Made by a program: the position numbers and the translations under genes | Source: Peptostreptococcaceae bacterium | Lineage (GTDB): Bacteria; Bacillota; Clostridia; Peptostreptococcales; Filifactoraceae | Direction: 5' to 3' | Length of the DNA: 32,135 nucleotides | Assembly: GCA_030532905.1 (NCBI GenBank) | Contig: JAUNKE010000027.1 | Coordinates: 1-32,135, forward strand | In this document: one piece after another, positions 25,533 to 32,135 of the stretch | Position numbering within the stretch: the first letter of the stretch is position 1 | How the letters are laid out: each line of letters opens with the position of its first letter | Notes under the pieces: generated by a model | The model's database searches: none | Told to the model about the DNA's origin: nothing | What the model saw: the letters and a program-made list of their open reading frames with translations, nothing else

Positions 25533-26552
25533 ATGGGTTATGAACTGACACATGAAGAGTTTGACAAGGTGCTTGGCGAACTCGCAAAAAGTTATGACCT
25601 TTTTGCCCCCGTTCGTCTGGTGGGGCGCGGTCGTTTTTCGGATACGGACAATATCCGATATGAAAAAATTTCTTCGGTAACGCAGATTGAGCACAAAGAA
25701 AAATCGATGTTTTCGGCAAAGGAGATTGCTTTTCCGGTAACGGAAACCATGTTTCATATCGTGGGAGAACAGTTGACCGAGGCTCAGAATGATATTCGGG
25801 AGACTTTGGTTTTTGTGCGCTCTTGCGATATTCATGCCATGAAACGCATGGATGATATTTTTCTCAACAACGGGCTGATTGCGGATCCGTATTATAAGAG
25901 AAAGCGAGACAAAATCAAATTTGTGTTGATGGAATGCAAAAAGAGTTTTGAAAATTGTTTTTGCGTTTCGATGGGAACGAACCAAACTTCAAACTATGAA
26001 ATGGCAATCGGATTTGACGAGGGAAAAGTTTACATAGCTGTGCAAGACGAAAAACTGAATAGCTACTTCGAGAAAAGCAATATGTATGACTTTACACCGG
26101 CTTTTGTAACGGAAAATTCTTTTGAAGTGAATGTGCCGAATGCGGAAGATATCGGCATCGATTTGTTCAATGACGCATTGTGGGACGAATATACCAGACG
26201 CTGCATCGCTTGCGGTCGTTGTAATTTTGTGTGCCCTACATGCTCTTGCTTTACTTCGACCGATATTTCGTATGATGACAATGGGAATGTCGGCGAGAGA
26301 AAAAGAGTTTGGGCGGGCTGTCATGTGGATAAATTTACCGACATGGCGGGCGGTCACACTTTCCGTAAAGACAACGGCTCACGAATGCGTTTCAAGACCA
26401 TGCACAAGATTTACGATTTCAAAAAAATATTCGGCACCGATATGTGCGTCGGCTGCGGTCGATGTGACGACAGATGTCCGGAATATATTTCGTTTGCAAA
26501 CTGTATCAACAAAGTATCAAATAAAATAGCAGAACAAAAGGAGGTGCGATAA
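25533..26552 (+). CDS. asrA: Anaerobic sulfite reductase subunit A
   Basis: 339 residues. AsrA is the ferredoxin-like electron-transfer subunit of the cytosolic NADH-dependent enzyme that reduces sulfite to sulfide. Two [4Fe-4S] motifs are visible near the C-terminus: CIACGRCNFVC (Cys224, 227, 230, 234, then CPTCSC) and CVGCGRCDDRC (Cys305, 308, 311, 315). The N-terminal half is the domain shared with hydrogenase-associated HycB/AsrA-type proteins. GGAG lies before the ATG. Its stop overlaps the asrB start by one base (TAATG). Confidence 0.96.
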   Translation: MGYELTHEEFDKVLGELAKSYDLFAPVRLVGRGRFSDTDNIRYEKISSVTQIEHKEKSMFSAKEIAFPVTETMFHIVGEQLTEAQNDIRETLVFVRSCDIHAMKRMDDIFLNNGLIADPYYKRKRDKIKFVLMECKKSFENCFCVSMGTNQTSNYEMAIGFDEGKVYIAVQDEKLNSYFEKSNMYDFTPAFVTENSFEVNVPNAEDIGIDLFNDALWDEYTRRCIACGRCNFVCPTCSCFTSTDISYDDNGNVGERKRVWAGCHVDKFTDMAGGHTFRKDNGSRMRFKTMHKIYDFKKIFGTDMCVGCGRCDDRCPEYISFANCINKVSNKIAEQKEVR

Positions 26553-27340
26553 TGAATCCGTATTTACCGAAACCATCCAAGATATTGAAAATTGTTCCGC
26601 AAACCGATATTGACTACACATTTTTCGTGGAGTCGGATATGGACTTGCGAAGCGGTCAATTTGTTCAGCTATCCGTACCGAAAGCGGGAGAGGCGCCGAT
26701 TTCCGTAAGCGACTTCGGCGACGGCTATTTGGAAATGACTATTCGAAAAGTGGGACGAGTGACCGATGAAATCTTCAACAAAGAAGTGGGCGACTTGCTT
26801 TATTTGCGCGGGCCTTACGGAAACGGCTTCAAAGTGGAAGACCATTTCGGCAAAGATTTGATTATCGTTGCCGGCGGTACCGGACTCGCGCCGATTAAGA
26901 ATTTTATAAATTACTATTACGAAAACTTGGACAAGCTCAAGAGTCTGCGATTGATAGTCGGCTTCAAGTCGATGGACAACCGACTCTTTATCGACGAGCT
27001 CAGCAAATGGGGGAAGAGATTTCCGGTGAATGTCACGCTGGATAAACCGGAGCCGGGTTGGATTGGCAGTACCGGTTTCGTTACGGAATATGTGAGTAAG
27101 ATGGTCATTCACGACTTGGAAAATACTCACGCGGTCATCGTAGGACCTCCGCCTATGATGAAATTTACAGCATTGGGATTTTCGCAAATCGGTTTGCGCG
27201 ACGAGCAAATCTGGATGTCCTTTGAAAGAAAAATGTCCTGCGCACTTGGAAAATGCGGGCATTGCAAAATCAATGAGACCTATGTTTGTTTGGAAGGACC
27301 GGTATTTCGATATGACAAAGCGGTCGAACTGGTAGATTAA
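26552..27340 (+). CDS. asrB: Anaerobic sulfite reductase subunit B
   Basis: 262 residues. A ferredoxin-NAD(P)H reductase-like module: FAD-binding beta barrel (about 1-95, with LYLRGPYGNGF), NAD-binding domain (IIVAGGTGLAPIKNF, about 105-215), and a C-terminal [2Fe-2S] site with Cys230, 235, 238 and 246 (CALGKCGHCKINETYVC), as in PyrK-type subunits. AsrB takes electrons from NADH and passes them to AsrA and AsrC. AGGAGG lies upstream, inside the end of asrA. Confidence 0.96.
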   Translation: MNPYLPKPSKILKIVPQTDIDYTFFVESDMDLRSGQFVQLSVPKAGEAPISVSDFGDGYLEMTIRKVGRVTDEIFNKEVGDLLYLRGPYGNGFKVEDHFGKDLIIVAGGTGLAPIKNFINYYYENLDKLKSLRLIVGFKSMDNRLFIDELSKWGKRFPVNVTLDKPEPGWIGSTGFVTEYVSKMVIHDLENTHAVIVGPPPMMKFTALGFSQIGLRDEQIWMSFERKMSCALGKCGHCKINETYVCLEGPVFRYDKAVELVD

Positions 27341-27350
27341 GGAGAATGAG

Positions 27351-28346
27351 ATGCTGGATATAAATACTAAGAAAGTCAAGAAAAATGCTTATCGCGTAAC
27401 GAAAATCAGAAATAAAACGGCGGTTCGAATTCGTGTTCCGGGCGGGCTGTTGCCGACGGAGTTGATACCGCAGATTTATGAAGTGGCGAATCGCTACGGC
27501 GATGGAAAAGTGCATATTACAATTCGACAGGGTTTTGAGATAACGGGAATCGATTATAAGGACATGGATGCCGTCAACCAAATGATACAGCCGATAATTC
27601 GCGGGCTGGAAGTCGGCGGAGCGGATGATTCGAATGACAAAAAAGGATATCAGGCGGCGGGAACCAGAAATATCTCGGCATGTATCGGGAATCGAATTTG
27701 TCCTTATGCCAATTACAACACGACCGAAATGGCGAAACGAGTGGAAAAGGCGATTTTTCCGCATGACCATCATGTGAAGGTTGCGTTCACCGGCTGTCCG
27801 AACGATTGCATCAAAGCACATATGCAAGACTTCGGTATCATCGGAACTTCCAAAGTCGAATACGATTACAATCTTTGCGTCGGTTGCGAAGCCTGCGTAA
27901 AAAATTGTAAGATTCGCGTCACCGGAGCGCTTTCGATGAAAAACGGAAAGGTCGTTCGCGACGAAAGAAGATGTCTCGGATGCGGAGAATGTGTACTCAC
28001 TTGCCCGATGCAAGCATGGACTCGCAATCCGAAAAAATATTACAGAATGGTCATCATGGGACGAACCGGAAAGAAAAATCCGCGTCTTGCAAAAACTTTT
28101 TTAGAGATGATTGACGAAGATACAATCGTCAAGGTCATTAAAAACACTTACGCCTACATTGATGAGTTTATAGATAAATCACTTCCTAAGGAACATATCG
28201 GATATATTGTGGACAGAACTGGGTATCAAACATTTAAAGAGTATGCGCTGAAAGATGTAGTTCTTCCGGAAGGAGCGAGAGTTGCCGAGTTCATCGACTT
28301 TGGAGGCTACAAATATGAGCGCGACGCTTTTATGATTGAAGTCTAA
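27351..28346 (+). CDS. asrC: Anaerobic sulfite reductase subunit C (siroheme subunit)
   Basis: 331 residues. The catalytic subunit: the siroheme-[4Fe-4S] ligands are Cys111 and Cys117 (CIGNRIC) and Cys149 and Cys153 (GCPNDC). A two-cluster ferredoxin insert follows (CVGCEACVKNC and CLGCGECVLTCP, about residues 175-225). The sulfite/nitrite reductase half-repeat GKVHITIRQGFEITGI is at the N-terminus. It performs the six-electron reduction of sulfite to sulfide. AAGGAG precedes the ATG, 10 bp after asrB. Confidence 0.96.
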   Translation: MLDINTKKVKKNAYRVTKIRNKTAVRIRVPGGLLPTELIPQIYEVANRYGDGKVHITIRQGFEITGIDYKDMDAVNQMIQPIIRGLEVGGADDSNDKKGYQAAGTRNISACIGNRICPYANYNTTEMAKRVEKAIFPHDHHVKVAFTGCPNDCIKAHMQDFGIIGTSKVEYDYNLCVGCEACVKNCKIRVTGALSMKNGKVVRDERRCLGCGECVLTCPMQAWTRNPKKYYRMVIMGRTGKKNPRLAKTFLEMIDEDTIVKVIKNTYAYIDEFIDKSLPKEHIGYIVDRTGYQTFKEYALKDVVLPEGARVAEFIDFGGYKYERDAFMIEV

Positions 28347-28365
28347 AAAGAAAGGATGGAGAGTT

Positions 28366-29139
28366 ATGTTTCAAGAGGAAATTGCTGCGGTTGCACAACT
28401 GGCGGTAAAAAAAGTGAACATGATGAAAAGCAGAACGCTTGCCTATTTCATTTTGGCAATGTTGGCAGGCATCTATGTTGCGTTGGCGATGTTTTTTATT
28501 TTCACAATCGGAGGACAACTCAAAGGAACGGAGCTTGCGCCGCTCAGCAAAACGATTATGGGATTCAGTTTTCCGGTCGCACTCAGTTTGGTTATGATTG
28601 CGGGCTCCGAGCTCTTTACCGGAAACAATTTTGTCATGACCATCGGCGTCTATCGTAAACAGATTTCGGTGATGGATATGCTCAAGCTCTGGTGCATTTG
28701 CTGGCTCGGAAATTTGACGGGCTCAATCATCGTTGCGGTATTGTTCAGCTATACCGGAATTGCGCAGGGATCGGTTGGCGAATACATCGCCGCGGGCGCT
28801 TTGGCGAAGATGTCGCTTTCGCCGCTTGAACTGATTATGCGCGGATTGTTCTGCAACATCTTGGTTTGTTTGGCGGTATGGTGTACGCTCAAGATGAAAA
28901 GTGAATCCGGAAAACTGATTATGATTTTCTGGTGTATCTTTGCTTTTATCACTACGGGATTTGAGCATAGTGTAGCCAATATGTCATTCTTGGTGGTCGG
29001 TATTCTCAACCCGATGGGAGAAGCATTGTCGTGGGGAGGATATATTTACAATCTGGTATTCGTAACACTCGGCAATATTATCGGTGGAGCTCTTTTTGTC
29101 GGATTGCCTTATGCAATCGTTGCGGGGAAAGAAGAATAG
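28366..29139 (+). CDS. FNT-family channel, probable hydrosulfide channel (HSC)
   Basis: 257 residues from the ATG at 28366, preferred over an upstream start at 28336 that lies inside asrC. Six membrane helices, the GSELFTGNN re-entrant loop (80-88), the RGLFCNILVCLAVW segment (159-172) and pore His201 in GFEHSVANM are those of the formate/nitrite transporter family. Placement 20 bp after asrC in the same operon matches the hydrosulfide channel described from Clostridioides difficile, which lets the toxic product HS- leave the cell. Nitrite or sulfite passage is possible too. Confidence 0.88.
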   Translation: MFQEEIAAVAQLAVKKVNMMKSRTLAYFILAMLAGIYVALAMFFIFTIGGQLKGTELAPLSKTIMGFSFPVALSLVMIAGSELFTGNNFVMTIGVYRKQISVMDMLKLWCICWLGNLTGSIIVAVLFSYTGIAQGSVGEYIAAGALAKMSLSPLELIMRGLFCNILVCLAVWCTLKMKSESGKLIMIFWCIFAFITTGFEHSVANMSFLVVGILNPMGEALSWGGYIYNLVFVTLGNIIGGALFVGLPYAIVAGKEE

Positions 29140-29174
29140 AATCAAAAGTCCTACTTAGCGGGGATTAAAAACAG

Positions 29175-29215
29175 AGGGACTGCTTGGAACGAAATTTTCG
29201 TACCGGGCAGTCCCT
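29175..29215. terminator. Bidirectional terminator between the FNT and DUF438 genes
   Basis: AGGGACTGC (29175-29183) pairs with GCAGTCCCT (29207-29215), with an inner GAACGAAA/TTTTCGTA stem. T-rich tails lie on both strands (TTAAATT forward; TCTGTTTTT reverse), serving both converging genes. Confidence 0.85.
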
Positions 29216-29220
29216 TTAAA

Positions 29221-31176
29221 TTATTTTTCTTCTAATTTTATTTTGTCGGTGATTTTTTGAATCAGTTCCGTTACTTCAAAATTACCTCGCAGCGCAACCA
29301 TTTCCAAAGTGGCAACCTGACCGATTGTAGCAAAAGCTTCCGGGTCGAGCAGTTTTTGGTACACCGGCGAAATGCTCGGCATAAACTCACGAATATACGG
29401 ATGCTTCTTGATGATGTCGGCAATCAGCGTGTCCTTCGTAAAGCCCGAATCATTTTGCTCCTCGCTCTTAATCTTGTCGGTGATTTTTTGAATCAGTTCC
29501 GTTACTTCAAAATTTCCACGAAGCGCAACCATTTCCAAAGTGGCAACCTGACCGATTGTTGCAAAAGCCTCCGGGTCAAGCAGTTTTTGGTACACCGGCG
29601 AAATACTCGGCATAAACTCACGAATATACGGATGCTTCTTGATGATGTCGGCAATCAGCGTGTCCTTCGTAAAGCCCGAATCATTTTGCTCCTCGCTCTT
29701 AATCTTGTCGGTGATTTTTTGAATCAGTTCCGTTACTTCAAAATTTCCACGAAGCGCAACCATTTCCAAAGTGGCAACCTGACCGATTGTTGCAAAAGCC
29801 TCCGGGTCAAGCAGTTTTTGGTACACCGGCGAAATACTCGGCATAAACTCGCGAATATACGGATGCTTCTTGATGATGTCGGCAATCAGAGTATCCTTCG
29901 TAAAGTCCGAATCATTTGCGGATTGTTCTTTCGGTGCATCGGATGCTTCATTATCCCAGCTGAGCAAGCGTCGGCTTCCCTCCAATGAGCGAATATGCGT
30001 CGCGTCCTGCATCATCTCGAGCACACCTCGGAATTTGCCTTGCTCATCGCGAACCGCTACATAGAGAATGTAAATGAATTTGCCGCCGAGCTCAAGCCAA
30101 AATTCCGCCTGATGCTGTTTGCCCTGTCGGAAAGTCTCGATGATTTCGTTGACCGTGTCCAAACTCTCGCGCGGATGACAATTTTTGACATCGCGACCGA
30201 TTACATTCGGGCTGCGCGGGAACACGCGATGTGTCGTATCCGAATAGAATTTCACCAACTCATTTTCATCCACATAGGACAAATCCACCGGCAGATGCTG
30301 GAAAATCAAATTGATTTGCTCCAAAGTAAGCTTGCCCTGCTTCACATCGAGCACTTCGTTGCCGGCAACCTGATATTTGGTCATCAACTGATAAAGCTCC
30401 TGTGCAAAACCGTTTGCGGAAGATGGATTGTTCGAGATTTCTCCAAATGACGGCGGATTGCTGATGAGACAGTAGCCGATTTCGTCATCGCCGTTTCGCA
30501 TTTGCACAAATTCTTCATGCGAAAGAAGTTTGACGGAAGTCGGGAACAACACGCTCTCCTCTTTGTCAATGATGTCGAGTATCACTTCGCGCACATGCGA
30601 TTGCAATGCCAAAAAGTCCTGCTCGTTGTTTTCTTCCAACAAAGCCTTTGCGGTGCTGATGGATTTTTTTACTTCATTGTCAAAGCTCCACATGATTTTT
30701 GACGGTCTGTCAAATCCTTTTTCCTCCAATTTCGGAAACAGCTGATTCTGTTTTCTCGAAAGATGGTTGTTGAATTGATATATTTTATCGTAAAACTTTG
30801 TCCAGCTCTCTTTGTCAAAAGGTTGCATCATGAGACCGTCCATTTGCTCCAACACTTTTTGGATGGCGAGATTTTCTTCTTGATAAGTTCGAATCGGATG
30901 GCCGAGCGGCAGGTCGAGCGTCGTTTTTTGCATTACGCCGTCGAGCAAATCCAGCAAGTCTTCCATTTTGTCATGAACGGTGTCATCGTCAAAGCCGAGA
31001 TCCTTGAGCACCTGCTCCGTGTAGGCGAACTCCTCCGGCGTGATGGATTGATAATTTTCCAAAACCAGTTTTCTCGCTTCATCCCGCGTGATTTTTTGAG
31101 ACAAAAAATCCGATTTGATATCAATCAGTTTTTGCATCTTGTTTTTATCGATACCTTCAAAAGATTTGTTATGCAT
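29221..31176 (-). CDS. DUF438/hemerythrin/PAS protein with three C-terminal DUF1858-like repeats
   Basis: 651 residues from the ATG at 31176, set by GGAGG (31182-31186); a start 5 codons upstream overlaps that site. Order: DUF438 helical domain (about 10-75, MQKLIDIKSDFLSQKITRDEARKL split), hemerythrin-like HHE domain (about 90-235), a degraded linker, a PAS-like domain (about 285-400: INLIFQHLPVDLSYVDENE ... GVLEMMQDATHIR), then three 77-residue units (421-497, 498-574, 575-651) resembling DUF1858 but without cysteines. DUF438 proteins are putative cytosolic sensors of oxygen, NO or redox state; no output domain is present. It is convergent to the asr operon and has its own operator-like palindrome. 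Confidence 0.85.
   Translation of the reverse strand: MHNKSFEGIDKNKMQKLIDIKSDFLSQKITRDEARKLVLENYQSITPEEFAYTEQVLKDLGFDDDTVHDKMEDLLDLLDGVMQKTTLDLPLGHPIRTYQEENLAIQKVLEQMDGLMMQPFDKESWTKFYDKIYQFNNHLSRKQNQLFPKLEEKGFDRPSKIMWSFDNEVKKSISTAKALLEENNEQDFLALQSHVREVILDIIDKEESVLFPTSVKLLSHEEFVQMRNGDDEIGYCLISNPPSFGEISNNPSSANGFAQELYQLMTKYQVAGNEVLDVKQGKLTLEQINLIFQHLPVDLSYVDENELVKFYSDTTHRVFPRSPNVIGRDVKNCHPRESLDTVNEIIETFRQGKQHQAEFWLELGGKFIYILYVAVRDEQGKFRGVLEMMQDATHIRSLEGSRRLLSWDNEASDAPKEQSANDSDFTKDTLIADIIKKHPYIREFMPSISPVYQKLLDPEAFATIGQVATLEMVALRGNFEVTELIQKITDKIKSEEQNDSGFTKDTLIADIIKKHPYIREFMPSISPVYQKLLDPEAFATIGQVATLEMVALRGNFEVTELIQKITDKIKSEEQNDSGFTKDTLIADIIKKHPYIREFMPSISPVYQKLLDPEAFATIGQVATLEMVALRGNFEVTELIQKITDKIKLEEK
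29224..29916 (-). repeat. Three tandem 231-bp repeats inside the DUF438 gene
   Basis: Units 29224-29454, 29455-29685 and 29686-29916 each encode 77 residues. The two upstream units are nearly identical in DNA, differing by only a few bases, while the last unit (gene 3' end) has more silent changes, for example cctcgc against ccacga. The repeats keep frame. This points to recent in-frame duplication or ongoing gene conversion. Confidence 0.95.
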
Positions 31177-31240
31177 TGAAACCTCCTTCAATTAGCACAA
31201 ATTCATTGTGATTTACAAATTTGTTTTTCTTTATGATAGG

Positions 31241-31249
31241 ATAATACCA
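31241..31249 (-). promoter_or_regulatory. Extended -10 box of the DUF438 gene
   Basis: On the minus strand TGG-TATTAT (31249 to 31241). There is no good -35; the palindrome at 31270-31281 takes its place. An alternative, TTGAAA-18-TATCAT, exists slightly further downstream. Confidence 0.5.
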
Positions 31250-31269
31250 CAAAAAATTTCAAGATTACA

Positions 31270-31281
31270 TTGCCGTGGCAA
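31270..31281. promoter_or_regulatory. Palindrome TTGCC-GT-GGCAA ahead of the DUF438 gene
   Basis: A perfect 12-bp palindrome centred at 31275.5, which is 29.5 bp before the 5' edge of the -10 box (31246), exactly as at fprA and asrA. The half site (GTTGC in a 14-bp reading) differs from GTAAC, so it may bind a different member of the same regulator superfamily. Confidence 0.5.
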
Positions 31282-31428
31282 CAAAAAGTTTTCGAATACT
31301 AACTTTTTATGTGAATCGGGATAAGCGTTTCGGATAAAAATTGCATATTTTGCGAGTTGATTTTGAAAAGTTTTCATATCAAAGCCTATTGGAAAATTTA
31401 TCAGCAATCTGCATTGCATCTCTTCATT

Positions 31429-31875
31429 GCTTTTTCGTCCTTACGGAGTTAGGGTTTCTAAAACTTGTGAAACTCGTCCATGTAGTACCATGTCTTTTTG
31501 CTGTTTCCGACTCCTTATGGAGTTAGGGTTTTAATATTAGAACATATTTGAAAGAATAATTGTCAACAATTTGTATTTTGAATAATGGTTCTTTGTTTTT
31601 CACTTTGTAGGGAACGGTGGCAGTAGGTTTCGGACATACAATCTCCCGTTGGTCGCCCGTTATCTCGCCAACCCATGCATGTGACCTACCAAAGATTTTC
31701 ATCGCTTTGCTTGAAAATCGGGTTAGGTCTGGAACCCCACCGTTCCGCCGTTCCGTAGGAACGGAAATCAAAATGAATTTGTAGAAATGGTTTCTAAAAC
31801 TAGAAGCATCAGCCTGACGAAGTATGCGGATATATTTATGTTTCCGTCTCCCTACGGAGTTAGGGTTTCTAAAAC
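31429..31875 (-). CRISPR. Small degraded CRISPR array with type III-like repeats
   Basis: 36-bp repeats lie at 31840-31875 (complete), 31503-31538 (altered at one end) and 31429-31464 (altered at the other), plus a 12-bp repeat end at 31789-31800. Spacers are 31465-31502 (38 nt) and 31801-31839 (39 nt). Read on the minus strand the repeat begins GTTTTAGAAACCC, has a CTCC-GTAG-GGAG hairpin (in the second copy the changed bases still pair), and ends ACGGAAAC, the 5' handle of type III-A crRNAs from Streptococcus thermophilus. The copy at 31429 is degenerate at its 3' end, as terminal repeats are, so the leader should lie at the right, beyond 31876. No cas gene is in the window. Confidence 0.8.
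31611..31764 (+). other. Strongly folded element interrupting the CRISPR array
   Basis: GGAACGGTGG (31611-31620) pairs perfectly with CCACCGTTCC (31737-31746). Inside are AGTAGGT/ACCTAC (31622-31628 with 31684-31689), GTTGG/CCAAC around 31648-31672, and GATTTTC/GAAAATC (31694-31700 with 31713-31719). A separate 7-bp hairpin CCGTTCC-GTA-GGAACGG follows (31748-31764). It is richer in G+C than its flanks and has no convincing reading frame. It may be a structured RNA or a small non-autonomous mobile element; the strand is not certain. Confidence 0.5.
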
Positions 31876-32135
31876 TAATAATATCGTACATCACAGACGG
31901 CGCTTTTTCCTCGATGTTCCTCAAAATATTCTTTCTGATTTCCGGTGTAATTCGTTCACTCTCCGACGACGTTTCAAATATGCTGCGTACTTTTTGTGGA
32001 CGATTTGGATTGTCCATATCGTATTCAAATATTTATCGGCGGACTTGTACCATCGCCAAAAGAATTTGAACCATTTTGATGATAGTGTAAAATAGTTGTG
32101 GGAGTTTTAGAAAAGAAATAGAGATTAGCTCCAAT
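31876..32135. other. Right-hand end, no confirmed gene
   Basis: Beyond the last repeat lies the expected leader side of the array. On the minus strand two overlapping frames look partly protein-like: one reads WFKFFWRWYKSADKYL (near 32075-32030) and the other begins MDNPNRPQKVRSIF at 32017 and runs into the repeat. Neither has a ribosome site. It may be a decayed gene or simply leader DNA. The interval 31283-31428 holds nothing I can identify. Confidence 0.3.

Noticed and set aside
29257..29988. 243-codon plus-strand open frame
   Set aside because: It is the antisense shadow of the three tandem repeats of the DUF438 gene; its own repetitiveness only mirrors them.
31523..32017. 164-codon minus-strand open frame across the CRISPR region
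   Set aside because: It runs through two repeats, a spacer and the folded element and has no ribosome site. The frame is open by chance over most of its length; only its first 45 codons look at all protein-like.

Overview
The window looks like chromosome of an anaerobic, low-to-moderate GC Firmicute. I infer Clostridia or a Tissierellia-like relative, and the species cannot be fixed from sequence. The reasons are strong AGGAGG ribosome sites, many extended -10 promoters (TGN-TATAAT), an anaerobic sulfite reductase operon, a flavodiiron protein, LytTR and RpiR regulators, and a type III-like CRISPR repeat. Nearly all genes are intact. There is no insertion sequence, prophage, rRNA or tRNA.

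Layout. 1-1255: the rpsF-ssb-rpsR operon with its own promoter, leader and terminator. 1351-6050: single genes for an NhaC-type Na+/H+ antiporter, serine hydroxymethyltransferase and cardiolipin synthase. 6081-8244: a LytTR response regulator and an AgrC-like kinase, ending in a terminator shared with a convergent DUF2339 membrane protein (8260-10359, minus). 10656-18860: a sialic acid operon of RpiR regulator, ABC ATPase, lipoprotein, two permeases, a small membrane protein, nanE, nanA and nanK. It imports a sugar, presumably N-acetylneuraminate, and takes it to ManNAc-6-P. 18878-19803: a lysine exporter (LysO family) encoded as two overlapping genes. 19892-22757: an XRE-cupin regulator and Tex.

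22758-31282 is a stress and sulfur-redox region: flavodiiron protein plus RIC iron-sulfur repair protein, a NimA-like flavoprotein, asrABC with an FNT-family channel (probably the hydrosulfide channel), and a divergent DUF438/hemerythrin/PAS protein with three near-identical C-terminal 77-residue repeats. The fprA-ric and asr promoters carry almost the same palindrome (GTAAC-N4-GTTAC type), in both cases centred 29.5 bp upstream of the -10 box, about -41.5 from the expected start. The DUF438 gene has a different palindrome at exactly the same offset. This suggests a Crp/Fnr-superfamily activator, plausibly HcpR-like, joining nitrosative/oxidative defence to sulfite reduction. The regulator gene is not in the window.

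31429-31875 holds a small, damaged CRISPR array of 36-bp repeats. Read on the minus strand, the repeat ends in ACGGAAAC, the 5' handle known from type III-A crRNAs. One spacer, read in that direction, encodes KKTWYYMDEFH, which resembles the Walker B region of VirB4-type conjugation ATPases. A roughly 250-bp segment with a strongly folded core of about 155 nt interrupts the array. No cas gene is present before the window ends.
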